In this document: positions 17,450 to 26,188 of the stretch, piece by piece | Layout of the letters: each line of letters opens with the position of its first letter | Numbering within the stretch: the first letter of the stretch is position 1 | Assembly: GCA_013816135.1 (NCBI GenBank) | Contig: JACDEV010000009.1 | Location: 1-34,410, forward strand | Origin: Patescibacteria group bacterium | GTDB lineage: Bacteria; Patescibacteriota; Minisyncoccia; Phycocordibacterales; DATDWN01 | DNA: 34,410 nt | Direction: 5' to 3' | Notes under the pieces: model-generated | Databases searched by the model: none | What the model was told of the DNA's origin: nothing | What the model saw: only the letters and a program-made list of their open reading frames with translations | Translations under genes and position numbers: made by a program

Positions 17450-18148
17450 ATGGCACAAGAAAAAGCATGGGAAAATGAATATAGGAAATCTAAGCTTTTA
17501 ACTAAAGATAATAAACCCCAATCTGATGTCGTTCGATATGTTCAGTATCTGATAAAGCAAGAAAAAATAGATTTAGAAAATTTAAATATATTGGATTTAG
17601 GCTCAGGAGCTGGAAGAAATAGTTTTTATTTTGCAGAAATGGGAAACAATGTGATTGGATTGGAAATATCCAAAACTGCAATAGAAATAGCCAAAAAATA
17701 TTTTAATGAATTAATGTCAAGGACTGTCCTTGACATTAAATACGTAAAGCAGAGTATTGGAGAAAAGTTTCCAATTGATGATAATTCCATCGATATAGTC
17801 TTGGATGTTACATCTTCAAATTCTCTCACAGAAACAGAGAGAGAAGTGTATCTACAGGAAACTAAAAGAGTCTTAAAGCCCGAAGGACATTTTTTTGTAA
17901 AAGCATTATGCAAAGATGGGGATGATAATGCTAAACACTTATTGAAGGATTTTCCAGGTGTAGAGAAGGACACATATAAGATGCCCGGCTTAGAGGTCGT
18001 AGAGAGAGTATGGACAAAGGAAGACTTCGTAAGAACATATGAGCCATATTTTAATATATTAAAGTTAGAAAAAAAGACTAGTTATCCTCGTATGAATAAC
18101 CGTAGTTACAAGAGAAACTTTTGGTTAGCATATTTACAAAATAAATAA
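17450..18148 (+). CDS. class I SAM-dependent methyltransferase
   Basis: NILDLGSGAGRNSFYFAEMGNNVIGLEISKTAIEIAKK; DNSIDIVLDVTSSNSL. Confidence 0.9.
   Translation: MAQEKAWENEYRKSKLLTKDNKPQSDVVRYVQYLIKQEKIDLENLNILDLGSGAGRNSFYFAEMGNNVIGLEISKTAIEIAKKYFNELMSRTVLDIKYVKQSIGEKFPIDDNSIDIVLDVTSSNSLTETEREVYLQETKRVLKPEGHFFVKALCKDGDDNAKHLLKDFPGVEKDTYKMPGLEVVERVWTKEDFVRTYEPYFNILKLEKKTSYPRMNNRSYKRNFWLAYLQNK
17711..17739. repeat. in-frame perfect palindrome inside the methyltransferase gene
   Basis: TTAATGTCAAGGAC-T-GTCCTTGACATTAA: 14-bp perfect arms, 1-nt centre. Confidence 0.92.
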
Positions 18149-18154
18149 ACACAC

Positions 18155-18182
18155 TTGACATTTTTGTCAAATTAAGTAGGAT
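18155..18182 (+). promoter_or_regulatory. promoter of the small-ORF transcript
   Basis: TTGACA-N16-TAGGAT; the -35 lies in the hairpin TTGACA-ttt-TGTCAA. Confidence 0.55.
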
Positions 18183-18191
18183 GTAATGATC

Positions 18192-18323
18192 ATGAAAAAC
18201 ATGAAACACATCTCAAATATTGGTATGAAAGGCCGAAAGTGGCTTGCCTCTTTTGCTGTCTCTACATATACAACAAATAACCCTGTTTCTACAGGAAAAT
18301 TACGCTGTATTTTGATTACTTAA
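18192..18323 (+). CDS. candidate 43-aa small protein upstream of the ABC exporter
   Basis: MKNMKHISNIGMKGRKWLASFAVSTYTTNNPVSTGKLRCILIT*; ATG 9 nt after the -10 box; own terminator downstream. Coding status uncertain. Confidence 0.4.
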   Translation: MKNMKHISNIGMKGRKWLASFAVSTYTTNNPVSTGKLRCILIT

Positions 18324-18350
18324 ACCTCTAACAGACTTTTAAACAATCGG

Positions 18351-18377
18351 AATGCCGCGGAATTCGCGGCATTTTTG
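18351..18377 (+). terminator. intrinsic terminator after the small ORF
   Basis: AATGCCGCG-gaatt-CGCGGCATTTTTG. Confidence 0.85.
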
Positions 18378-18419
18378 TTCTTTGAAATATAAATTACATA
18401 GTTTACATGGAGGTGACAG

Positions 18420-20315
18420 ATGGATTTCGAAGATGGTAAGAAAATTCCCAACACAGTACGAGAGTACCTAACAAGTGGCAAAGAATCCATTCGTATGCTC
18501 GCGTGGATCTGGAAACATCTCCAGAACGCCGAGCAGAAGTTTTGGATACGAAAAATGTCTGTTTTTCTCTTTCTGATGGTTGTGACCCAAACTCTTAATC
18601 CCTTTGCGGTTTCATACATCTTCAAAGGATTGGAAAAAAGAAATAGCTGGATTATTATCTGGGGGATATTAGGCTCGTTTACGCTCATATTTCTTCAGAA
18701 GTTATTCGATTACAAAAAAGCAATATATCGAGAAAGAGTTCTGAGCTTACTTCAAGAAAACATTGACTCGTACATTACGCGACAGCTTTTTGAGAAGTCT
18801 TTGGGACAACATGCACATCACAGCTCGATACTAAACGTAGGCAACATCGACAAAGGAAGATGGAAACTTCTAGAACTTCAGTCTCAAATGCTATACGATG
18901 GTTTTCAGGTGATAATCACTTTGGCACTTTCGTATACGTTGCTTTTTCTTATATCTCCCATCTCAGGATTGTTCATCACGTTTGCTGTAATCGCTAATAT
19001 TGGATGGACATTTTTTCTCAATCACAAAGTTGTGATTGAGTGCACTTCGATCGAAAAACGATTCCGGAAATTGAATCGTTGGATTGTTGAGCTTTGGGAG
19101 AAAGTCGAACGAGTAAAAACTAGTGGCAAAACGAATCAGATGAAGCGAGAGATCACTGCTGAATTTAAAAGCATTTCGCAGGATGATGTACGTTTCTGGC
19201 ACTGGTTCATCGGGCAGAATTACTACAGAGATGTCGTTACTATGACGACTCACACCGTTGTAGTTGCGTACGGTGCCTGGCAGGCATATCACGGTAAGAT
19301 TCTCTATGGGGATCTCTACCCGATTTATGCATGGTCAGGAGCTGTCGTCATGAACATTTGGAATGTCAGCAGAATCGAACATATGATCAACTGGAATATG
19401 CCATCGATCAAGTCCAAACTTGATGCTTTGGTAATACCTCCAGAGGCAACAGACTCTAACGATGCGATTGAAATTTCAAAAGACGAGTCGATTGTGCTGG
19501 ATTTTCGAAATGTTTCCTATCTATATCCGGAAAAGTCTGGTGATGAAGGGAAAGATGAAGTACCACATGCTCTTCGTCATGTAACTTTTTCAGTCGGACT
19601 AGGTGAAAAAGTTGCAATTATAGGAAAATCTGGTGCTGGAAAATCCACTTTGATGAAACTAGCCTTGCGTTCGATGGATCCCACAAATGGAGAAGTCTAT
19701 GTAAATGGTCTAGATCTTCGAAATGTGAAATACGATTCCTGGATGCGAGCAATCGGTTACATTCCTCAGAAACCTCAAGTTTTCGATGGTACCATACGTT
19801 ACAACATGATGTATGGTGTTGATGAAGATTTGGCAAAGGAAATCACAGACGAAGCGATCTGGGAACTTATGGGAGAACTTCAGATTGATTTCGGCAAACG
19901 TCTGCGAAATGGTCTCTATACCCAAGTTGGACATAACGGCATCGAATTGTCTGGAGGTCAGGCTCAGCGACTGATTATAGGAGCTGCTGCCATCAAAAGT
20001 CCGCGGATAATGCTTATCGATGAAGCAACATCCTCACTTGATCCAACAACCGAGCGAAAAGTTCAGGCAGGATTAGCAAAACTACTTACGAAAGATGTTT
20101 CGGCAGTGGTTATAGCTCATCGACTTTCAACAGTAAGACATCTCTGTACAAAATTCGTAGTACTGAAAAGTACTGACGACCTAAAGGAGGAAGATTCCCA
20201 AGTGGAAGCATGCGCCAGTTCCTTCGAAGAACTCTACGAGATATCACCAACATTCCGAATGCTCTGGGATGATCAGGAGATAAAACTCGAAGAAAGAATT
20301 GTCGCAAACATGTAA
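18420..20315 (+). CDS. ABC transporter, fused permease/ATPase exporter type
   Basis: TM domain plus NBD: Walker A GKSGAGKSTL, signature LSGGQ, Walker B IMLIDEATSSLD, H-loop IAHRLS; SD GGAGGTGACAG-ATG. Confidence 0.93.
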   Translation: MDFEDGKKIPNTVREYLTSGKESIRMLAWIWKHLQNAEQKFWIRKMSVFLFLMVVTQTLNPFAVSYIFKGLEKRNSWIIIWGILGSFTLIFLQKLFDYKKAIYRERVLSLLQENIDSYITRQLFEKSLGQHAHHSSILNVGNIDKGRWKLLELQSQMLYDGFQVIITLALSYTLLFLISPISGLFITFAVIANIGWTFFLNHKVVIECTSIEKRFRKLNRWIVELWEKVERVKTSGKTNQMKREITAEFKSISQDDVRFWHWFIGQNYYRDVVTMTTHTVVVAYGAWQAYHGKILYGDLYPIYAWSGAVVMNIWNVSRIEHMINWNMPSIKSKLDALVIPPEATDSNDAIEISKDESIVLDFRNVSYLYPEKSGDEGKDEVPHALRHVTFSVGLGEKVAIIGKSGAGKSTLMKLALRSMDPTNGEVYVNGLDLRNVKYDSWMRAIGYIPQKPQVFDGTIRYNMMYGVDEDLAKEITDEAIWELMGELQIDFGKRLRNGLYTQVGHNGIELSGGQAQRLIIGAAAIKSPRIMLIDEATSSLDPTTERKVQAGLAKLLTKDVSAVVIAHRLSTVRHLCTKFVVLKSTDDLKEEDSQVEACASSFEELYEISPTFRMLWDDQEIKLEERIVANM

Positions 20316-20327
20316 ATTTGTATTTTT

Positions 20328-20358
20328 AAATCCCGTTGCTGTAAAGCAACGGGATTTT
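20328..20358 (+). terminator. intrinsic terminator after the ABC transporter
   Basis: AAATCCCGTTGC-tgtaaa-GCAACGGGATTTT. Confidence 0.9.
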
Positions 20359-20392
20359 CTTTTGATTGAAAGGTTGTTACAATGTATTTACT

Positions 20393-21343
20393 ATGAAAAA
20401 AACCTTACTTTCAGGAGTTAAACCCACTGGACGACCGCATATTGGTAACTATTTCGGGGCAATGAAGCAATTTGTGGATTTGCAGGACGAATATCAGGCA
20501 ATGTATATGATTGCTGACTATCATGCGCTAAACTTTATTCAAAATAGAGAAGAGTTAAATAAAGGAATAATTGATCTTACTTTGGATTATCTAGCAATTG
20601 GATTGGATCCACAAAAATCTGTAATTTTCAAGCAATCAGATGTTTCCGAACACACTGAGTTGTGTTGGGTATTTGATGCAATAACCACAATGCCTTATCT
20701 AATGCGTGCTCACGCTTACAAAGACGCAGAAGCCAAGAATAAAGAGATAAGTGTTGGAGCTTTCAATTATCCAATGCTAATGGCCGCGGATATATTACTT
20801 TATGATGTCGACCTTGTGCCAGTTGGTCAAGATCAAAAACAGCATGTGGAGTATGCAAGAGATACAGCACAAAAATTTAATCACACGTTTCAAAAAGAAG
20901 TATTTAAATTACCTGATGTAAAGATAATTTCAGAAGTTGCAGTGGTGCCTGGAATAGATGGCCAGAAAATGAGTAAAAGTTATGGAAATACTATTCCACT
21001 TTTTGCAGAAGATGTAGAAATAGAAAAAGCAGTCATGTCTATCGTGACTGACTCATCAGGGGATAGACCTGAAAATGTATATGCGATTCATAGACTATTG
21101 AAAAGTGAAGAAGAACTAAATACTTTGTATGAAGAAAACAAAGGAAAGTATAAGATCTTGAAAGAAGCTCTCGTGGCGGACATGAAGGCATTTATAACTC
21201 CACTTCGAGAAAAGAGAGCTCAACTAGCAAATGATACGGATTATGTAATGGATGTACTTAAAGAAGGAGGAAAACGAGCAAAAATGAAAGCAGAAAGAAA
21301 AATGGATTCAGTAAGAGAAGCAATTGGAGTTAAGCTCTACTAA
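20393..21343 (+). CDS. trpS: tryptophanyl-tRNA synthetase
   Basis: SGVKPTGRPHIGNYFGAMKQ; MLMAADILLYDVDLVPVGQDQKQHVE; GQKMSKSYGNTI. ATG 20393 preferred over the ORF-track start. Confidence 0.96.
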   Translation: MKKTLLSGVKPTGRPHIGNYFGAMKQFVDLQDEYQAMYMIADYHALNFIQNREELNKGIIDLTLDYLAIGLDPQKSVIFKQSDVSEHTELCWVFDAITTMPYLMRAHAYKDAEAKNKEISVGAFNYPMLMAADILLYDVDLVPVGQDQKQHVEYARDTAQKFNHTFQKEVFKLPDVKIISEVAVVPGIDGQKMSKSYGNTIPLFAEDVEIEKAVMSIVTDSSGDRPENVYAIHRLLKSEEELNTLYEENKGKYKILKEALVADMKAFITPLREKRAQLANDTDYVMDVLKEGGKRAKMKAERKMDSVREAIGVKLY

Positions 21344-21344
21344 A

Positions 21345-21827
21345 ATGAGTAATTTTGAATCTCAAGAGTCAATTGAAAAACCAAAGTTTCTTTATCATGG
21401 TTCGCCTAATGGAGATATAGAGGAGTTTATTCCTAGAATAAGTATGGGTAGTGGTGAGAAATACGGACCCTTAGTGTATGCATCGGATGATATAGTAGTT
21501 GCTTCTGTACTTACAGCAAGACCAGGGAAAACATGGGGTTCTGGGTTTCATAATGGCAAACATTTCGCTTGGATTCCTATGACAAGGGAGGAATTTAAAA
21601 AAGTAGATAAAGGTGGATGGATATATAAGTTTGATAGTCAAAATTTTTCCAGTGAAGAAGGCCGTGGTATGGGTGAAAAAGAATGGGCATCAAGTATCCC
21701 TGTAAAGCCTATTGAGAAAATTAGGATAGAATCATCTTTAGAAGAAATGATAAAGAATGGAGTTACTGTCTATTTCATTGATGATGAAGGGTATGAAGAA
21801 GTTAAAAATTTGGATAATAAAAAATAA
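21345..21827 (+). CDS. hypothetical protein with ADP-ribosyltransferase-like (PARP-like) motifs
   Basis: FLYHGSPNGDIEEFIPR...YGPLVYASDDIVVAS resembles the H and Y strands of H-Y-E ART folds. Function unproven. Confidence 0.5.
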   Translation: MSNFESQESIEKPKFLYHGSPNGDIEEFIPRISMGSGEKYGPLVYASDDIVVASVLTARPGKTWGSGFHNGKHFAWIPMTREEFKKVDKGGWIYKFDSQNFSSEEGRGMGEKEWASSIPVKPIEKIRIESSLEEMIKNGVTVYFIDDEGYEEVKNLDNKK

Positions 21828-21894
21828 TATTACGAATGAAAAATTTTAAAGAATATTTTAAAAGTAAATAAATTGTGTTAATATGCCTAATATT

Positions 21895-23241
21895 ATGAAA
21901 CGAACTTATATAAAGGATTTGAGCCAATTTGTCGGTCAGGAAGTGGTTATAAATGGCTGGGTAGATGTCAGACGTGACCAAGGGAAGATGGTCTTTATGG
22001 ATATGCGAGACATGTCTGGAAAAGTCCAGTGTGTAGTGCTTCCGAATCATGCAGAAGCTATTGAACAAGTTAAAGACGTAAGACTTGAATGGGCTTTGAA
22101 AGTAACTGGGTTGGTAAACAAGCGTCCTGAAAGAAATATAAAACAAGGTGTTCAGAATGGCGATATAGAAGTAGAGATTACAAAGGTAGAAGTTTTGGCT
22201 CAAGCTGCTCCGTTACCTTTTGATATGTCTATGGATGGTTACAATCTAGACTTGACTACTGAATTAGATAACAGAGCTCTGGTTTTAAGACAGCCAAAAG
22301 TTCAAGCTGTATTTAAAGTACAAGAAACAGTGATAGATTCTTTCCGTGAGTTCATGAAGAAAAATAATTTCTTTGAATTTCAGGCTCCGTCTATTACACC
22401 AGCTACAGCTGAAGGAGGAGCAGAAGTTTTTCAAATAGATTATTTTGATAAAAAAGCTTATCTAACACAGTCGCCACAGCTCTATAAGCAAATTGTCATG
22501 TCTGCTTTTGAAAGATGTTTTTCTGTAAACAAAGTTTTCAGAGCTGAACCATCTTCTACAACTCGACATCTTACCGAAATAGTTTCTCTTGATGCTGAAA
22601 TGGCATTCATAGATTCATGGACCGATGTTCGAGATATGGCAGAGGAGACTGTACGATATATGCTTAAGCAAATTGAAGAAAAAAACTCTGAACATCTTAA
22701 GATTTTGAATGCGACTATTCCCGTTATGATAGATAAAACGCCAACAATTACATTAGCTGAGCTCCAGCAAAAGATTTTTGATAAATCAGGACGTGACGTT
22801 CGAGGAGAAAAAGATACTAATCCTCAAGACGAAAGAGAAATTTGCGAGATAATCAAGGAAGAAACAGGCTCAGATTTCGTTTTTGTATATGGTTATCCAA
22901 CAAGAAAAAAACCTTTTTATGTTTTTCCAGATCCAGAAAATCCTGAATTCAATCAAGGAATGGATTTACTATGCAGAGGAGTTGAATGGTTGTCAGGAGG
23001 TAGAAGAGTAAATGAATATGAACAGCTCATGAAGCATGTTGAGACATGGGGAATGGACCCAAATAAAATAAAAATGTTTCTTCAGGCTTTCAAATATGCA
23101 GTTCCACCTGAAGGCGGATTTGCACTCGGAGCAGAACGTATAACTATGCAAGTACTAGGATTGAAAAATGTTCGTGAGGCCTCTATGTTTCCAAGAGACA
23201 TGAACCGAATCGATGAGAAACTGAACAATGACGGATATTAA
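21895..23241 (+). CDS. aspS: aspartyl-tRNA synthetase, archaeal/nondiscriminating-type architecture
   Basis: Class II motifs FRAEPSSTTRHLTEIVSLDAEMAFID and FALGAERITMQVLGLKNVREASMFPRDMNRI; ~448 aa, too short for the GAD insertion of typical bacterial AspRS. Confidence 0.88.
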   Translation: MKRTYIKDLSQFVGQEVVINGWVDVRRDQGKMVFMDMRDMSGKVQCVVLPNHAEAIEQVKDVRLEWALKVTGLVNKRPERNIKQGVQNGDIEVEITKVEVLAQAAPLPFDMSMDGYNLDLTTELDNRALVLRQPKVQAVFKVQETVIDSFREFMKKNNFFEFQAPSITPATAEGGAEVFQIDYFDKKAYLTQSPQLYKQIVMSAFERCFSVNKVFRAEPSSTTRHLTEIVSLDAEMAFIDSWTDVRDMAEETVRYMLKQIEEKNSEHLKILNATIPVMIDKTPTITLAELQQKIFDKSGRDVRGEKDTNPQDEREICEIIKEETGSDFVFVYGYPTRKKPFYVFPDPENPEFNQGMDLLCRGVEWLSGGRRVNEYEQLMKHVETWGMDPNKIKMFLQAFKYAVPPEGGFALGAERITMQVLGLKNVREASMFPRDMNRIDEKLNNDGY

Positions 23242-23271
23242 AAATCATACACTTATTATAACAATTACAAT

Positions 23272-24156
23272 ATGAGTGATTTAGAAAAACCATCTTTCGA
23301 TTATGAAGATGAAAATGATTTATTTAATAAAAAGTTTGAACTAAAAAAACTTGAATCTCATGGGACTGTGGTTGAATATGTTGATTTAATACCAGATAAC
23401 TCAGAATCAAACCCAGTTTTTTTAGCTCCTGGTTGGGCTGAAACACCAGAAACTTTTAAGGAAACCATAAAAACTATTTACAACTCTTGAAGAAGAATTG
23501 TATCTATAAAACATTCAAGTAAGAGAAGTAACTCATCTGATGATGGTCTAAGTTTAGAGATTCAGAAATCTGAAGCAATAACTGATGTAATAAATAAGAT
23601 AGGGATAGAAAAAGTATTGGGGGTAGGTCATTCGGAAGGTTGCATCAATCTTTTGCTCGCAGTTGAAAAAAATCCGGAAATATTTTCTAATATTATTTTG
23701 GTTGCTCCGGCAGGGTTGACTGGTCCAGATGGTTTTTTCTATATAATAGGCAGATTTCTTAAGAGTATCAAAGAATCAGATGAGAAAAATCTATATTATA
23801 ATGAAAAAAGTCAAAGGGTAATCACAACAATAAAAGAGACAAGTAAGTATCTAGTAAAAAATCCAACTAAGTCTTTTGGGGAAGTTTATGAAATATCTCA
23901 GAGTGATACTGTGGAATTATTAAAAAAGATACATGACATGGGCGTAGGAATAAGTATTATTCACGGCACTGAAGACGGTGTTTTTTCAATGGAAAAAATG
24001 CAAAATATAGTTAGCGCTGGGATAGTAGACGGTTTTTATTCAGTATCAGGTGATCACAATGAAATTTTTGTTTCTCCCGACAAATATGCCAAGTTAACAA
24101 TTAAGGCTGGTGAAGATTTAGAAAAAAGAAAGAAAGATGAATACAAAAAAGTCTAA
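23272..24156 (+). pseudogene. alpha/beta hydrolase interrupted by an in-frame TGA
   Basis: ORF 23272-23490 continues in the same frame after TGA (23488-23490) into ORF 23617-24156: ...ETIKTIYNS*RRIVSIKHSS...GVGHSEGCINLL (GxSxG elbow). Confidence 0.75.
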
Positions 24157-24733
24157 AAGAATTGGTTTTGATTTGGATGATGTTTTGCTAAATTTTAATG
24201 AGGCACTACTGGATCACGCAAATAAAAAATACGATAAAAATGTTGAAAAAAAAGACATAAAAACATTTCTGTTCCTTGAGGAAAACTTCGGAATTCCTAC
24301 AGTAGATGCTATCAGCATGCTGGACAATTTCTTTTTCCATGATGATCATTTGAATGTTCTACCAGTGGAGGGAGCACAAGAGGTAGTTAAGAAATTAAGT
24401 GAGTATAACGAGCTGTTCATTATAACTGCAAAACCTGATGCATTAGAAGAAGTTACAAAGAAATGGTTAGAAAAGTATTTCACAGGTTTATTTGAAAATG
24501 TTCACTTTGCCAATCATTTTTTATCTGTTGATAAAAGAAGAAAAAAGTCAGAAATTTGTCTTGAATTGCAACTTGATTATTTTATTGATGACTCTATAGA
24601 TTATGCGACTGATGTTGCAAGTGTCGGCATTCCAGTACTACTTCTAGATACACCCTGGAATCAGACAGATAAATTACCTGAAAATATTACAAGAGTCTAT
24701 TCATGGACTGATATAGAAAAAAAATTGTTGTAA
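24137..24733 (+). CDS. HAD superfamily hydrolase, 5'-nucleotidase-like
   Basis: IGFDLDDVLLNFNEAL, FIITAKPD, DYFIDDSIDYATDVASVGIPVLLLDTPWN. Confidence 0.82.
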   Translation: MNTKKSKRIGFDLDDVLLNFNEALLDHANKKYDKNVEKKDIKTFLFLEENFGIPTVDAISMLDNFFFHDDHLNVLPVEGAQEVVKKLSEYNELFIITAKPDALEEVTKKWLEKYFTGLFENVHFANHFLSVDKRRKKSEICLELQLDYFIDDSIDYATDVASVGIPVLLLDTPWNQTDKLPENITRVYSWTDIEKKLL

Positions 24734-24765
24734 GGATAAAACTTATCGATATTATTGTTAACTTA

Positions 24766-24791
24766 AAGGCAGTCCGATAGGACTGACTTTT
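24766..24791. terminator. bidirectional hairpin terminator between convergent genes
   Basis: AAAGGCAGTCC-gata-GGACTGACTTTT. Confidence 0.65.
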
Positions 24792-24798
24792 GAAATTG

Positions 24799-25011
24799 CT
24801 AGTGTACTCTGCTGTTTTCGTATACCTTATCAAGATCATGCAAGAGCTTAATCTGCTCATCTTCAGTTGAATCCGTGTTTGACAAAGCTTCCTCCAGTTC
24901 TGATCGGTAATACCCCTCAACATCCTTTATATTCAAACCTTTTTCGCTGAGAATTTTACTTAACTCTCGCATCATATCTAGGACAAGTTCTGTTCTTCGA
25001 TCATCAGTCAT
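24799..25011 (-). CDS. hypothetical small acidic helical protein (70 aa)
   Basis: MTDDRRTELVLDMMRELSKILSEKGLNIKDVEG...; SD AAGGAGTTG; preferred over overlapping ORF 24687-24923. Confidence 0.65.
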   Translation of the reverse strand: MTDDRRTELVLDMMRELSKILSEKGLNIKDVEGYYRSELEEALSNTDSTEDEQIKLLHDLDKVYENSRVH

Positions 25012-25116
25012 AACGACAACTCCTTAGTGTTCTTTTTATTATTTAACATTTTATATAGACTTAAGCAAATCCATTAATTATTTTTTGTATGTGATTATTT
25101 TTGCTATAATCAATAA

Positions 25117-25845
25117 ATGGATTCAGATTTTCAAGTCAAAACTCACATATTTGAAGGACCGTTGGATACTTTACTTTCTCTTATTGAGAAGCGTAAGCTT
25201 TTTATAAATGATATTTCACTTGCTCAAGTTGCAGATGACTACATCGCATACATTAGAGGACTTGAGAATTTTCCTATTGCAGACTCAGCTCACTTCATCC
25301 TTATTGCCTCCACATTAGTTCTGATTAAATCAAAATCTCTGTTGCCTACGCTTACGCTAACAGAGGAGGAAGAGCACAGTATCGAGGATTTGGAAGCTAG
25401 ATTAAGGGAATATCAAAAATACAAAGCTTTGGCACTTCATTTGAAAGAAAGGTTTGGAATTCATACAGAATATTTCAGACTACCTTCAAAGGAAAAGAAG
25501 GTAGTCTTTACTCCAGATAGCAACATTTCTATTCAAAGAATCGAAGAAACAATCACAGCAGTTATACTTCAGATACCTAAAAAAGAAATTGTTCCGAAGG
25601 CAGTGGTAAAACAAATAGTAAGTCTCGAGGAAACGATTGAAAACCTTACAAAGAGAATAACTGAAAGCATGAAGATGAGTTTCAAAGATTTTGCTGGAAT
25701 AGGCAAAGCCGAGAAAGTAAATGTGATAGTAAGTTTCTTGGCTATGCTAGAATTAGTGAAGCAAGGAATAATTCATGTAAGACAAGATAGGGAATTCCAT
25801 GATATTGAAATGGAAACTCATACTATAACCACTCCTAGATACTAA
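25117..25845 (+). CDS. scpA: segregation and condensation protein A
   Basis: FEGPLDTLLSLIEKRKLFINDISLAQVADDYIAYI..LVLIKSKSLLP; C-terminal FLAMLELVKQGIIHVRQ. Confidence 0.95.
   Translation: MDSDFQVKTHIFEGPLDTLLSLIEKRKLFINDISLAQVADDYIAYIRGLENFPIADSAHFILIASTLVLIKSKSLLPTLTLTEEEEHSIEDLEARLREYQKYKALALHLKERFGIHTEYFRLPSKEKKVVFTPDSNISIQRIEETITAVILQIPKKEIVPKAVVKQIVSLEETIENLTKRITESMKMSFKDFAGIGKAEKVNVIVSFLAMLELVKQGIIHVRQDREFHDIEMETHTITTPRY
25477..25507. repeat. perfect inverted repeat inside scpA
   Basis: AGACTACCTTC-aaaggaaaa-GAAGGTAGTCT, 11-bp perfect arms. Confidence 0.75.
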
Positions 25846-25851
25846 TTTACT

Positions 25852-26187
25852 ATGTCGAGTTTAATTTCGTTCATTATAATAATTTGCTTAGCTATTGTTG
25901 GTGTATCTGCTGATTATTTTATAAAGCTTTCTGGAAATAGCGAAAAATACATAATTATATCTTACTTTTTTATTGGAATGGTTATTTATGCTCTGACTGC
26001 TTTTGGTTGGTTTTATGTAATGAAGAATACAAGACTTAGTGTGTTAGGTATTATTTATTCAGTTAGCACAAGCGTTTTATTGTTGATGATAGGAGTTATC
26101 TTTTTTAAAGAACAGCTAACCGTGTATAATGTGATTGGTGTAGTTTTAGGAATTATTTCTATTATTTTTCTGTTTAAATTTTCTTAA
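25852..26187 (+). CDS. small four-TM EamA/SMR-like membrane protein
   Basis: 111 aa, four hydrophobic helices, DMT-like spacing; sits between scpA and scpB. Confidence 0.7.
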   Translation: MSSLISFIIIICLAIVGVSADYFIKLSGNSEKYIIISYFFIGMVIYALTAFGWFYVMKNTRLSVLGIIYSVSTSVLLLMIGVIFFKEQLTVYNVIGVVLGIISIIFLFKFS

Positions 26188-26188
26188 C

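Noticed and set aside
17626-17973. Minus-strand 115-aa ORF over the methyltransferase
   Set aside because: Shadow ORF; its LMSRTVLDIN peptide only reflects the palindrome read on the other strand.
23488-23490. UGA reassigned to glycine (Gracilibacteria/SR1 code)
   Set aside because: TGA closes at least five intact genes in this window, including stops overlapping the next start codon; no conserved gene carries an internal TGA.
24687-24923. Minus-strand 78-aa ORF
   Set aside because: Overlaps the terminator and conflicts with the better supported 24799-25011 gene.
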